Program-made: the position numbers and the translations under genes | The notes under the pieces: model-generated | Told to the model about the DNA's origin: nothing | Seen by the model: the letters and a program-made list of their open reading frames with translations, nothing else | Databases searched by the model: none | DNA from: Sulfitobacter geojensis | GTDB taxonomy: Bacteria > Pseudomonadota > Alphaproteobacteria > Rhodobacterales > Rhodobacteraceae | DNA length: 64,000 nt | Reading direction: 5' to 3' | NCBI RefSeq assembly: GCF_000622325.1 | Contig: NZ_JASE01000005.1 | Span: forward strand, 310,001 to 374,000 | Shown: in pieces, positions 8,709-17,287 of the stretch | Numbering within the stretch: the stretch's first letter is position 1 | How the letters are laid out: each line of letters begins with the position of its first letter

Positions 8709-9926
8709 TCATTTCATGCGTTTGTCGCGTGCCGCCAGCAGCTTGAGGCGCAGGGCATTCAGCTGGATGAAACCGGCCGCGTCTTTTTGATCGTACGCAC
8801 CGGCATCATCTTCAAAGGTCACATGTGCCTCCGAGTACAGGGAGTGATCCGACCAGCGGCCAACAGTGCGCACATGTCCCTTATAAAGTTTCAGGCGCAC
8901 GGTGCCTGTCACATGGGTTTGGCTGGCGTCAATTGCTGCTTGCAGCATTGTGCGCTCCGGGCTGTACCAGAAACCGTTGTAGATCAATTCGGCATACTTC
9001 GGCATCAGCTCGTCTTTAAGGTGCATGGCACCGCGGTCGAGCGTGATCGATTCAATCGCACGGTGCGCTTCAAGCAACAGGGTGCCACCGGGTGTTTCAT
9101 AGATGCCGCGTGATTTCATCCCGACAAAGCGACCTTCAACCAGATCAAGACGGCCACAGCCGTGCTTGCCGCCCAGCTCGTTAAGCTTGGTCAGGATTGT
9201 CGCGGGGGACATTGCCTCGCCGTTGATCGACACTGCGTCGCCGCGTTCAAAACCGACCTCGACATATTCGGGGGTGTCAGGGGCGTCTTCCGGGTTAACC
9301 GTGCGCTGATAAACATAATCGGGCGCGTCGACTGCAGGGTCTTCCAGCACTTTACCTTCAGAGGATGTGTGCAGCAGGTTCGCATCCACGCTGAACGGCG
9401 CTTCGCCGCGTTTGTCTTTCGCGACAGGGATCTGGTTCTTTTCAGCAAATTCCAACAGCTTGGTCCGGCTGGACAGGTCCCATTCACGCCACGGTGCGAT
9501 TACTTTGATGTCGGGGTTCAATGCGTAAGCGGCCAGTTCGAAGCGTACCTGATCGTTGCCCTTGCCGGTTGCCCCGTGTGCCACGGCATCAGCACCGGTT
9601 TCAGCCGCAATTTCGACCAGTCGTTTGGAGATCAAAGGCCGGGCGATAGAGGTACCAAGCAAATACAGCCCTTCATAAACAGCATTGGCGCGGAACATCG
9701 GAAAAACGAAATCGCGCACGAACTCTTCGCGCACATCTTCGACATAGATATCTGACGCGCCCATCATTTCGGCTTTGGCGCGGGCGGGCTCCAGCTCTTC
9801 GCCCTGACCCAGATCGGCGGTAAAGGTCACAACCTCACAGCCGTATTCCGTTTGCAGCCATTTGAGAATGATCGAGGTATCAAGACCGCCGGAATAGGCG
9901 AGAACAACTTTTTTAGGGACAAACAT
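8709..9926 (-). CDS. argG: Argininosuccinate synthase
   Basis: Condenses citrulline and aspartate with ATP to argininosuccinate, the penultimate arginine step. The 405-residue product opens with [14 protein letters not shown], the PP-loop SGGxD motif of the ATP-pyrophosphatase fold, and contains [13 protein letters not shown] and [17 protein letters not shown] typical of ArgG. ATG 9926 follows AAAGGAG; a TTG 18 bases upstream would put that site inside the gene. It is divergent from ilvA across 124 bases. argJ lies elsewhere in the window, so the arginine genes are scattered. Confidence 0.97.
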   Translation of the reverse strand: MFVPKKVVLAYSGGLDTSIILKWLQTEYGCEVVTFTADLGQGEELEPARAKAEMMGASDIYVEDVREEFVRDFVFPMFRANAVYEGLYLLGTSIARPLISKRLVEIAAETGADAVAHGATGKGNDQVRFELAAYALNPDIKVIAPWREWDLSSRTKLLEFAEKNQIPVAKDKRGEAPFSVDANLLHTSSEGKVLEDPAVDAPDYVYQRTVNPEDAPDTPEYVEVGFERGDAVSINGEAMSPATILTKLNELGGKHGCGRLDLVEGRFVGMKSRGIYETPGGTLLLEAHRAIESITLDRGAMHLKDELMPKYAELIYNGFWYSPERTMLQAAIDASQTHVTGTVRLKLYKGHVRTVGRWSDHSLYSEAHVTFEDDAGAYDQKDAAGFIQLNALRLKLLAARDKRMK

Positions 9927-10050
9927 GGTCGGCTCCTTTGGCAATTAGACGCGAGGTATCGGGTTTTGTGGGTGCGGGCAAGATGCTGCCCTCGCGTTGA
10001 CCTGTCGTGCGCGCAGGCCTAACGATGGGCCAAAAGCGAAAGGCGGACCC

Positions 10051-11283
10051 GTGACCGAGAATTTTCAAGCGATGGCGACCCTGGCAGCGGCCAAAATGCG
10101 GCCGGTATTTCCCGAGACCCCGTTGATGCGTAATGAACTGCTGTCAGATAGGTTTGGCGCTGATATTTACCTCAAACGCGAGGATCTGAGCCCGGTACGG
10201 TCTTATAAATTGCGCGGAGCGTTCAACGCCATGCGCAAGGTGATCCCGGAAAAATCGCTGTTTGTTTGCGCGTCTGCGGGCAATCACGCGCAAGGGGTGG
10301 CGTTTATGTGCCGTCATTTCGGGGTAAGGGGCGTTATTTTTATGCCAGTCACCACGCCAGAACAGAAAATCCTGAAGACGCGGATGTTTGGCGGTGAACA
10401 GGTCGAGATCCGTCTTGTTGGTGACTATTTTGATGCCACGCTTGAGGCTGCCCAGACATTTTGCGCCAGCGAAGGGGCGCATTTCCTGTCCCCCTTTGAT
10501 GATGAGGATGTGATCGAAGGCCAAGCGTCGGTCGCTGTCGAAATAGAGCAGCAGTTGGGGCGTGTTCCTGATCACATTATTCTGCCGGTTGGGGGCGGCG
10601 GGTTGTCCGCAGGTATCTTCAGCTACTTCGATACCGAATGCCGCTATACATTTGTTGAACCCGAGGGTGCCAAAAGTCTTGCCGCCGCGATCAGCGAAGG
10701 GAAACCCGTGGATGTTTCACCGGTAAATACCTTTGTTGACGGTGCATCGGTGGCCAAAATCGGAACGCGCACCTTTGCACGGCTCAAGCCGATCCGTGCG
10801 GAGGACGTCATTGCGTTGGAAGAAGACCGGATATGTTGCACCATTGTGGAGATGCTGAACGTCGAAGGCATCGTTCTGGAACCTGCCGGTGCGATGGCAC
10901 TTGAGGCGCTGGGCGAAGTGGCCGAGCAAATCAAAGGTAAAACAGTGGTTTGCATCGCATCCGGCGGCAACTTTGATTTCGAACGTCTGCCCGAAGTCAA
11001 AGAACGAGCGCAGCGTTATTCTGGCGTAAAAAAATACTTTATCCTACGCTTGCCGCAACGCCCCGGTGCATTGCGGGACTTTCTGGATGCACTCGGGCCG
11101 AGCGATAACATCACACGGTTCGAATATATGAAAAAATCAGCCCGCAATTTCGGTTCCGTTCTGATCGGCATCGAGACGGACGCGCCGGAGAATTTTCCGG
11201 CGATGTTCCAACGCATCGAAACGGCTGGTTTCGCCTATACCGACATCACCAACGATGAAACGCTCGCCCAGTTTGTGATCTAA
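10051..11283 (+). CDS. ilvA: Threonine ammonia-lyase (threonine dehydratase), short form
   Basis: PLP-dependent deamination of threonine to 2-oxobutanoate, the first step to isoleucine. The 410-residue protein carries the PLP lysine motif SYKLRGAFNAM, the phosphate-binding loop PVGGGGLSAG, and a single short ACT-like C-terminal regulatory region (FILRLPQRPGALRDFLDAL), which marks the short biosynthetic type rather than the 500-residue E. coli IlvA. GTG 10051 is chosen because AAAGGCGG precedes it; a longer frame would add an unconserved basic peptide. The downstream SDR starts ten bases later and is probably in the same operon. Confidence 0.93.
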   Translation: MTENFQAMATLAAAKMRPVFPETPLMRNELLSDRFGADIYLKREDLSPVRSYKLRGAFNAMRKVIPEKSLFVCASAGNHAQGVAFMCRHFGVRGVIFMPVTTPEQKILKTRMFGGEQVEIRLVGDYFDATLEAAQTFCASEGAHFLSPFDDEDVIEGQASVAVEIEQQLGRVPDHIILPVGGGGLSAGIFSYFDTECRYTFVEPEGAKSLAAAISEGKPVDVSPVNTFVDGASVAKIGTRTFARLKPIRAEDVIALEEDRICCTIVEMLNVEGIVLEPAGAMALEALGEVAEQIKGKTVVCIASGGNFDFERLPEVKERAQRYSGVKKYFILRLPQRPGALRDFLDALGPSDNITRFEYMKKSARNFGSVLIGIETDAPENFPAMFQRIETAGFAYTDITNDETLAQFVI

Positions 11284-11293
11284 GGAGAGACCC

Positions 11294-12106
11294 ATGAAGT
11301 TCGAAGGCAGTTCGGTTATTGTCACAGGTGCAGGCAGCGGCATCGGCGCGGCGATTGCCCGTCACGCAGCAGCCAAGGGTGCGAAAGTTTGCGTGTCCGA
11401 TTTGGATGGGGACAAAGCCAGAGCTGTCGCCGACGAAATCGGTGGCTTGGCAATTGTTTGCGATGTGCGCGACGAAACACAGATCAAATCTATGATCGCC
11501 GAAGCATCCAAAGCGCATGGTGACATCGACATTTACGTTTCAAACGCCGGTTTGGGTAAAGGCGATCCCGATCATGCGGCGTCCCAGTCTGATGCGCATT
11601 GGGAACTGAACTGGCAGGTTCACGTGATGAGCCATGTTTATGCGGCGCGGGCGTTATTGCCGGGCATGATTGAACGCAAATCTGGCCATCTGGTGAATGT
11701 TGCCTCTGCTGCCGGATTGTTGAACCAGATCGGTGATGCGGCTTATTCAGCGACCAAACATGCGGCCGTCAGCTTTGCTGAATCTCTGGCGATTACGCAT
11801 GGTGCTGACGGGATCGGCGCGTCGGTTGTGTGCCCGCAATATGTGGCAACGCCTTTGTTGGGCATGTCGGATGCGGATGCTTCGAAACAAGCATCATTGC
11901 TAACCGCGGACGATGTCGCGGCCGCAGTGATTGACGGGGTAGAGGCCGGGCGGTTCCTGATCCTGTCCCATCCAGAGGTCCAAACCTACGCTGTACATCG
12001 CGCGAAGGATCACGACCGTTGGGTTGCCGGGATGCAAATGCTACGTGCCAAAGCGATGGACACCTTTGGCGGCATTCAGGTCGAAAACTTTTATAAACTA
12101 ATGTAG
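11294..12106 (+). CDS. SDR-family oxidoreductase
   Basis: A classical short-chain dehydrogenase/reductase of 270 residues: cofactor motif TGAGSGIG near residue 11, SNAG near 88, and the catalytic Ser and YSATK pair (VASAAGLLN..., then AYSATKHAA). The Asp after the second strand (CVSDLDGD) suggests NAD rather than NADP. The C-terminus is longer and lacks the usual GxxxxVDGG end, so it is a divergent member; substrate unknown. It follows ilvA by ten bases with an AAGGAGAGA ribosome site. Confidence 0.85.
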   Translation: MKFEGSSVIVTGAGSGIGAAIARHAAAKGAKVCVSDLDGDKARAVADEIGGLAIVCDVRDETQIKSMIAEASKAHGDIDIYVSNAGLGKGDPDHAASQSDAHWELNWQVHVMSHVYAARALLPGMIERKSGHLVNVASAAGLLNQIGDAAYSATKHAAVSFAESLAITHGADGIGASVVCPQYVATPLLGMSDADASKQASLLTADDVAAAVIDGVEAGRFLILSHPEVQTYAVHRAKDHDRWVAGMQMLRAKAMDTFGGIQVENFYKLM

Positions 12107-12108
12107 CG

Positions 12109-12441
12109 TCACGCGGCCAGTTTCATAAGGTATTCAGCCATGAACGCCTGTTTAGAGTCTACATAGCACTGAATGACCGCACCAATGTCGACACATTGTG
12201 CATTGCCGGTGGCTGCGGTTTTTTCGGCGCTATGACACAGGTTCGACATCTGCGTGAAGCCAAGTGTTAATGCGCTGCCTTTCAGGAAATGCATGTCCTC
12301 TGCCAAACCCGATCTGTCCGTTTGGTTATCCAGTTTGTCGATCACATCTGCCACCTCTTCAAAGAACAACGCGATGACTTCATCAAAATCCTCCGCGCCG
12401 ACTTCGTGACACAGTTTCTTTACTTGCGCCCAATCAATCAC
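12109..12441 (-). CDS. Stand-alone histidine phosphotransfer (Hpt) protein
   Basis: A 110-residue all-helical Hpt domain. The phospho-accepting histidine is H51 in MHFLKGSALTLGF. It should shuttle phosphoryl groups between a hybrid histidine kinase and a response regulator; no kinase is encoded in the window. It is divergent from the receiver-PP2C gene across 152 bases, which makes that receiver its likely partner. It converges with the SDR gene, leaving two bases between the stops. Confidence 0.85.
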   Translation of the reverse strand: MIDWAQVKKLCHEVGAEDFDEVIALFFEEVADVIDKLDNQTDRSGLAEDMHFLKGSALTLGFTQMSNLCHSAEKTAATGNAQCVDIGAVIQCYVDSKQAFMAEYLMKLAA

Positions 12442-12533
12442 TTTAGAACACCCCTTTTGAAACGCATGTTTCGCTGATCTTGCTTAAAAAATCGCGAGCC
12501 TGTGTCCGCAATTTTATCCAACTTTGGGCTTTC

Positions 12534-12552
12534 ACCTGCTCTTAAGGCAGGT
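12534..12552. promoter_or_regulatory. Inverted repeat between hpt and the receiver-PP2C gene
   Basis: ACCTGC and GCAGGT form a perfect 6-bp inverted repeat around a 7-base spacer containing CTTAAG. It lies about 42 bases ahead of the PP2C gene start. It could be an operator for the divergent pair or only a leader hairpin; there is no direct evidence for either. Confidence 0.3.
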
Positions 12553-12593
12553 CTGCCAAAGAGCCGGAGTGAGAGCTTTGGATCAGGAATAAG

Positions 12594-13874
12594 ATGGAAC
12601 ACCGGCAACGCGCCCCGAAGGTGACAGGTGAGGTGCCGCAACAGGCCAGACCCCATCGCATTCTGATCGTTGACGACAGCCGGCTGCAAAGGCGGGTTCT
12701 GTCAAAAATGCTCGGCAAGTGGGGCTTTGACGTGACCGAGGCGGCAAGCGGTGCCCAAGCTTTGGAATTCTGCGCAGAGCGGATGCCGGACCTTATCGTC
12801 AGCGACTGGATCATGCCCGGTATGTCGGGCATCGAGTTTTGCAGTGCGCTGCGCGAGATGCCGCAAGACGATTACGCCTATTTCATCCTGCTCACCTCTA
12901 AAAGCGAGAAGATCGAAGTGGCAGAGGGACTTGATTCAGGGGCCGATGATTTCCTGACGAAACCGGTTGATGCCGACGAGTTGCGCGCAAGGATCACGGC
13001 GGGTGAACGGATTTTGCGGATGCAACGGGAACTCTCCCTAAAAAACAGGTTGGTCAGTGAAACGCTTGGCGAATTGCAACGCGTGTATGACTTGCTGGAT
13101 CAGGATTTGCTTGAGGCGAAGAAGCTTCAGCAATCGCTTTTGCGAGAACGACAGCGCAGTTTCGAGGAAGGGCATCTTTCATTGATGCTGCGGTCGTCGG
13201 GGCATGTTGGCGGTGATCTTGTCGGGTTCTTTCCCGCAGATGACGGGCAGCTTGGTCTTTTCGCCATCGATGTGTCCGGTCACGGGATCAGCTCGGCGTT
13301 GATGACGGCGCGGCTTGCCGGATATCTGTCGGCCACGGCACCGGATCAGAATATCGCCCTGTCCCGACAGCCGGATGGTAGGTATCATACAAACCCACCT
13401 GCGAAGGTCATCGAAAAGCTGAATGATCTGGTGCTTACTGAGATGGATACCGAGCATTATTTCACCCTGCTGCTTGCCTTTGTCCATATGGCAAGTGGCC
13501 GCGTTACGATTGCACAGGCGGGCCATCCGCATCCCTTAATCCAGCGTGCGGACGGGTCGGTGGAACAATCTGGATCAGGCGGGTTCCCCGTGGGCTTGAT
13601 CGAAGGTGTCAGTTTTACACAGTTTGATGTGCAATTGTCAGCCGGCGACCGCTTGTTGTTGTTGTCGGACGGGGTCACGGAATGCCCCGATAACAGTGGT
13701 GAAATGCTGGGCGAGGAAGGGCTGACCGCGATGATTGAACAAATGGGCGGTGTTCGCCAGAATGCTTTGCTTGAGGCTTTGATGTGGGAGCTGTCCAGTT
13801 TCGCCGGCACCGAGGAATTTCCCGACGACGTCTCTGCGATCCTGTTCGAATATAGCGGCCCGCCTAGCCAATAA
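12594..13874 (+). CDS. Response regulator with PP2C (SpoIIE-type) phosphatase output, RbaY/RsbU-like
   Basis: A 426-residue two-domain protein. Residues 21-140 are a receiver: RILIVDDSRLQ acidic pair, phospho-acceptor D71 in VSDWIMPG, and the FLTKP lysine. A coiled linker (LSETLGELQRVYDLLDQDLLEAKKLQQSLL) leads to a SpoIIE/PP2C phosphatase with VGGDLVGFF, DVSGHGISSA and LLSDGVTE metal-binding motifs. Such proteins dephosphorylate an STAS anti-anti-sigma factor in a partner-switching pathway; RbaY of Rhodobacter capsulatus has this layout. No anti-sigma or STAS gene is in the window. It is divergent from the Hpt gene, the probable phosphodonor, and overlaps the convergent Nudix gene by 11 bases. 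Confidence 0.88.
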   Translation: MEHRQRAPKVTGEVPQQARPHRILIVDDSRLQRRVLSKMLGKWGFDVTEAASGAQALEFCAERMPDLIVSDWIMPGMSGIEFCSALREMPQDDYAYFILLTSKSEKIEVAEGLDSGADDFLTKPVDADELRARITAGERILRMQRELSLKNRLVSETLGELQRVYDLLDQDLLEAKKLQQSLLRERQRSFEEGHLSLMLRSSGHVGGDLVGFFPADDGQLGLFAIDVSGHGISSALMTARLAGYLSATAPDQNIALSRQPDGRYHTNPPAKVIEKLNDLVLTEMDTEHYFTLLLAFVHMASGRVTIAQAGHPHPLIQRADGSVEQSGSGGFPVGLIEGVSFTQFDVQLSAGDRLLLLSDGVTECPDNSGEMLGEEGLTAMIEQMGGVRQNALLEALMWELSSFAGTEEFPDDVSAILFEYSGPPSQ

Positions 13875-14301
13875 ACCGACGCATGAACATGCTATCGCCC
13901 GCGTTGCCCAAGGCATCGACCGCGTCATTTCCCGACATGACCAGCGTGATGTGATCGGGTTCTATCGGTTCTGCGATCTGCCGTACGGGATGTGCGACAT
14001 AGACATGGCACAGTTTTTCGGCCCAAAGATCGTATTCCGGCATATATACAAACCGGCGGAACGCACCCAACCTAAGAGGTGTCGCAATACGCCAACCGAT
14101 TTCTTCCAGAACCTCGCGGTGTAGCGCCTGCAAAGGGGATTCTCCGGGATCAATGCCACCTCCGGGCAGCTGAACATCGACTTTGTCCGTAACCTGTGCT
14201 GTCAGCAAAAACCGTCGCTTGAGGGGCAAGATGGCGTAAACGCCGGGACGCATGCGGTAGTGCTGTTGCGCCAATGGTGGTGCGCCTACGCGTCTGATCA
14301 T
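13864..14301 (-). CDS. Nudix hydrolase
   Basis: A 145-residue Nudix-fold pyrophosphohydrolase. The Nudix box is complete: GGGIDPGESPLQ followed by ALHREVLEEIGW, giving GX5EX7REUXEEXGU. Substrate is unknown; the N-terminal RRVGAPPLAQQHYRMRPGVYAIL is characteristic of a proteobacterial group usually annotated only as NUDIX hydrolase. It is divergent from hslO with 79 bases between starts, where TATATAGAC may be a -10 region for hslO. Confidence 0.88.
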   Translation of the reverse strand: MIRRVGAPPLAQQHYRMRPGVYAILPLKRRFLLTAQVTDKVDVQLPGGGIDPGESPLQALHREVLEEIGWRIATPLRLGAFRRFVYMPEYDLWAEKLCHVYVAHPVRQIAEPIEPDHITLVMSGNDAVDALGNAGDSMFMRRFIG

Positions 14302-14380
14302 TCGTGTTCCCCTTTATCCTGCGCTTGCTGCGCCTATATAGACGCGGTATGCCAAGCGGCCCAAGATAAGGAAACCCTCC

Positions 14381-15379
14381 ATGACAGCGCCCAATCAGCA
14401 CGGAAACCAGATCGCATGGGATGACAGTGTTCTGCCGTTCCAGCTTGATCACAGCGATATCCGCGGTCGTGTCGGGCGGCTTGACGGGGTCCTTGAAGGA
14501 ATTCTGAGCCAACATGACTACCCACCCCAGGTCGAGGCATTGGTTGCCGAGATGGCTTTGCTTGCGGCGCTGATCGGGCAGACGATGAAACTGCGGTGGA
14601 AGTTGCAACTGCAAGTGCAGTCCAAAGGGCCTGTGCGGATGATTGCCACCGATTACTACGGCCCCGAAAAGGAAGGCGGTTCCGCGCGGATCAGAGCCTA
14701 TGCAAGCTATGATGCGGATCGTTTGACCGATGCAGCACCGTTTGATCAGGTCGGCGAAGGATATTTCGCCATTATGATTGATCAGGGCGAGGGCATGACG
14801 CCGTATCAGGGAATTACACCCTTGGAAGGTGGATCGTTGTCTGCCTGTGCCGAGGCCTATTTTGCGCAGTCGGAACAGTTGCCAACGCGTTTCTCGCTGA
14901 GCTTTGGCAAATCGTCAGGCCCGAACGAACCCGAGCATTGGCGCGCAGGCGGCGTGATGTTGCAACACATGCCCAAGGCCTCGCCTTTCGTCGCCAAAAC
15001 CGAAGGGGAGGGCGCGTTGCTGTCGGCAAATGATCTTGTTGACGGGGAAGAAGCCGAGAATTGGAAACGTGTGAACGTCCTGCTTGATACGGTCGAAGAC
15101 CTTGAACTGATCGGTCCTTCCGTGCCGCCATCCGATCTGTTGTTGCGCTTGTTTCACGAGGAACAGCCGCGGGTTTATGACGCGCAAGCGGTCCGGTTCG
15201 GGTGTTCCTGTTCGGCAGATCGCGTGCGGCAAAGCCTGTCGATTTATTCAGCCAAGGATATTGCCCATATGACAACAGATGACGGACGGGTCACAGCAGA
15301 CTGCCAATTCTGCGGGGCGCATTACGATTTGGATCCGAAAACAGTAGGGTTCGAAGCAGAAACCCCCGCAGGTGACTGA
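14381..15379 (+). CDS. hslO: Redox-regulated holdase chaperone Hsp33
   Basis: Hsp33 is activated by oxidation and unfolding of its C-terminal zinc-binding switch and then holds aggregating proteins. The four zinc cysteines are present: FGCSCSADRV and CQFCGAHY near residues 275 and 307. The N-terminal chaperone domain (residues ~15-230) includes the GxMTPYQGITPL region typical of the family. At 332 residues it is slightly longer than E. coli Hsp33. It overlaps the next gene by eight bases, starting a three-gene operon. Confidence 0.95.
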   Translation: MTAPNQHGNQIAWDDSVLPFQLDHSDIRGRVGRLDGVLEGILSQHDYPPQVEALVAEMALLAALIGQTMKLRWKLQLQVQSKGPVRMIATDYYGPEKEGGSARIRAYASYDADRLTDAAPFDQVGEGYFAIMIDQGEGMTPYQGITPLEGGSLSACAEAYFAQSEQLPTRFSLSFGKSSGPNEPEHWRAGGVMLQHMPKASPFVAKTEGEGALLSANDLVDGEEAENWKRVNVLLDTVEDLELIGPSVPPSDLLLRLFHEEQPRVYDAQAVRFGCSCSADRVRQSLSIYSAKDIAHMTTDDGRVTADCQFCGAHYDLDPKTVGFEAETPAGD

Positions 15380-15965
15380 TCATATCTCTGATATCAGGGC
15401 CGCTTTGGCTTCGTCGGGAACGCAGTCTTCCGACTTTGATCTGAACCCCGAAGCGGTTCTGCCGGCAGATCGTGTGTTGCGTCCTGCCGGCGTCCTCGCT
15501 CCTATTGTCGAACGCGACGACGGGCTGCATCTGCTGCTGACCAAACGTTCGTCGGCGTTAAAGCACCATCCAGGACAGATCGCGTTTCCTGGCGGCAAGC
15601 AGGACGATACCGATGCAGATGTGATCGCTGCTGCATTGCGCGAAGCCCGCGAAGAAATCGGTTTGCCGGAAGATATCGTCGATGTCTTGGGGACGCTTCC
15701 AACCCATGAGACAGTTACAGGGTTTAGCGTTACGCCTGTGATTGCCCTTGTTAGAGATGATTTTGATATCAAACCGGAACCGGGCGAAGTTGACGAAGTC
15801 TTTTCCGTACCTTTGGATCACGTGCTGGATCCGCAGAATTTTGTGATCCAGTCACGGCGCTGGCGCGGTACGCGGCGACATTATTTCACAGTACCCTACG
15901 GCCCCTATTACATCTGGGGCGCAACTGCGCGTATGCTGCGGGCATGGGCCGACCGCATGACATGA
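15372..15965 (+). CDS. CoA pyrophosphatase (Nudix, NudL-like)
   Basis: A 197-residue Nudix hydrolase with the extra CoA signature ahead of the Nudix box: LTKRSSALKHHPGQIAFPGGK, then LREAREEIGL. Members cleave CoA and oxidised CoA to 3',5'-ADP and phosphopantetheine. It starts at GTG 15372 inside the end of hslO and overlaps the next start (ATGA), so translation of the three genes is coupled. Confidence 0.9.
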   Translation: MTDHISDIRAALASSGTQSSDFDLNPEAVLPADRVLRPAGVLAPIVERDDGLHLLLTKRSSALKHHPGQIAFPGGKQDDTDADVIAAALREAREEIGLPEDIVDVLGTLPTHETVTGFSVTPVIALVRDDFDIKPEPGEVDEVFSVPLDHVLDPQNFVIQSRRWRGTRRHYFTVPYGPYYIWGATARMLRAWADRMT

Positions 15966-17119
15966 TACCAGCCGACACAAGCTGGCTGCAAAACCCCGAA
16001 GCGCAGGACGTTTGCGCCGTGATTACCGCTGCGGGATATGATGTTTTCTTTGTAGGCGGCTGCGTGCGCAACGCGATCATGCGGCTGGCCGACAGCGACA
16101 TCGATATGTCGACTAATGCCCATCCGGAAAAGGTTATGGAGCTTGCGACATCTGCAGGGCTCAAGGCCATTCCGACGGGGATCGATCACGGAACGGTCAC
16201 GGTGGTTGTTAAGGGCACCCCATTCGAGATCACAACCTTCCGTCGGGACGTGGAAACGGACGGCCGACATGCGGTGGTCGCGTTTTCGGATAATATCCAC
16301 GATGATGCTCGCCGGCGCGATTTCACCATGAATGCGCTATATGCAACGCCCGACGGTCAGGTCGTCGACCCGCTTGGCGGTATGGGCGATCTATTGGCGC
16401 GGCGTATCAGATTTATCGAAGACCCTGATGCGCGGATCAAGGAAGATTACCTTCGCATCCTGCGGTTCTTTCGGTTTTCGGCATGGTACGGAAATCCCGT
16501 TGAAGGATTTGATGCGGAAGCATTGGCCGCAATATCGACGAATACTGAAGGGTTAGAGACACTTTCAGCGGAACGTGTCGGGCAAGAGATGGTCAAATTG
16601 CTTAATGCGCCTGATCCCGCGCCTGCCGTTGCGGTGATGCGCCAGACAGGTGTGTTGTCGACAGTTCTGCCGGGGTCCGATGACCGCATGCTCGCGATTT
16701 TGATCCATATGGAAACCGCGCTGGGCATAGCGCCAGATTGGAAGCGTCGGCTTGCTGTGTTGGGCGGGGAAGACCTCGCAGCACGCTTCCGGCTGAGCAA
16801 GGCAGATGCGCAAAAACTCGCAGTCCTGCGCGAGGTCGGATTTTCGGGTCCGCCGGTTACTGAAATCGCGTACCGATATGGTACCGAGGTTGGGCAAAGC
16901 ACTGTGTTGCTGCGCGCGGTTCTGGCCGAACAAATGCCAGAAAGGGCCTTGCTAGAGACTGTATTAAGCGCCGCAGAGGCGAAATTTCCCGTGACGGCCA
17001 GCGATCTGATGCCCGAATTTCAAGGACCCGCGTTGGGAAAGAAGCTGCGTCAGCTTGAACAGCGTTGGATCGATTCCGGCTTTACCTTGTCTGCGCAAGA
17101 GATCTTGCGCGGTGCATAG
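15962..17119 (+). CDS. CCA tRNA nucleotidyltransferase / poly(A) polymerase family
   Basis: Adds or repairs the 3'-CCA end of tRNAs. The 385-residue class II nucleotidyltransferase shows GGCVRNAIMR, the metal-binding SDIDMSTN (DxD), RRDFTMNAL and EDYLRILRFFRFSAWYG. It is about the usual length for alphaproteobacterial members and lacks the HD domain of the E. coli enzyme. ATG 15962 forms an ATGA overlap with the upstream Nudix gene; an ATG six codons upstream is possible but less likely. Confidence 0.92.
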   Translation: MIPADTSWLQNPEAQDVCAVITAAGYDVFFVGGCVRNAIMRLADSDIDMSTNAHPEKVMELATSAGLKAIPTGIDHGTVTVVVKGTPFEITTFRRDVETDGRHAVVAFSDNIHDDARRRDFTMNALYATPDGQVVDPLGGMGDLLARRIRFIEDPDARIKEDYLRILRFFRFSAWYGNPVEGFDAEALAAISTNTEGLETLSAERVGQEMVKLLNAPDPAPAVAVMRQTGVLSTVLPGSDDRMLAILIHMETALGIAPDWKRRLAVLGGEDLAARFRLSKADAQKLAVLREVGFSGPPVTEIAYRYGTEVGQSTVLLRAVLAEQMPERALLETVLSAAEAKFPVTASDLMPEFQGPALGKKLRQLEQRWIDSGFTLSAQEILRGA

Positions 17120-17177
17120 CCCTCGACAAAATGCCACATCTTAGCTAGTCAGGTGTGAGAATATGGAGGATTGCAAA

Positions 17178-17204
17178 ATGATTGCCGGGATTTGGTTCAG
17201 CTAA
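17178..17204 (+). CDS. Putative 8-residue leader peptide ahead of the ABC exporter pair
   Basis: An ATG-initiated ORF encoding MIAGIWFS, eight bases after a perfect GGAGG. Its stop codon lies in the loop of the terminator-like hairpin that follows, the arrangement expected of a translating-ribosome attenuator. There is no conservation evidence available here, so it could be a chance ORF; the unusually good ribosome site is the main support. Confidence 0.35.
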   Translation: MIAGIWFS

Positions 17205-17223
17205 AGCTGTCTTAACCATTTTT
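17194..17223 (+). terminator. Terminator-like hairpin (possible attenuator) in the ABC exporter leader
   Basis: GGTT/AACC and CAGC/GCTG arms form a stem interrupted by a 4-base bulge around a TAAA loop, followed by ATTTTT. It overlaps the end of the 8-codon leader ORF. The stem is modest, so full termination is uncertain. Confidence 0.4.
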
Positions 17224-17246
17224 CCTGCCGGGTTGTACGACAGTAC

Positions 17247-17256
17247 TGACCGGTCA
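17247..17256. promoter_or_regulatory. Palindrome TGACCGGTCA upstream of the ABC exporter pair
   Basis: A perfect 10-bp palindrome 31 bases before the first ABC gene. Palindromes of the form GACCGGTC are common TetR-family operators in front of efflux genes, but no TetR gene is in the window, so the assignment is inference. Confidence 0.3.
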
Positions 17257-17287
17257 TTTTGTCTATTAATTCTCAAGGCCCGCGCCC

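Noticed and set aside
9927-10050. A riboswitch or leader peptide between argG and ilvA
   Set aside because: The 124 bases hold no run of regulatory codons, no terminator hairpin and no riboswitch core that I can see.
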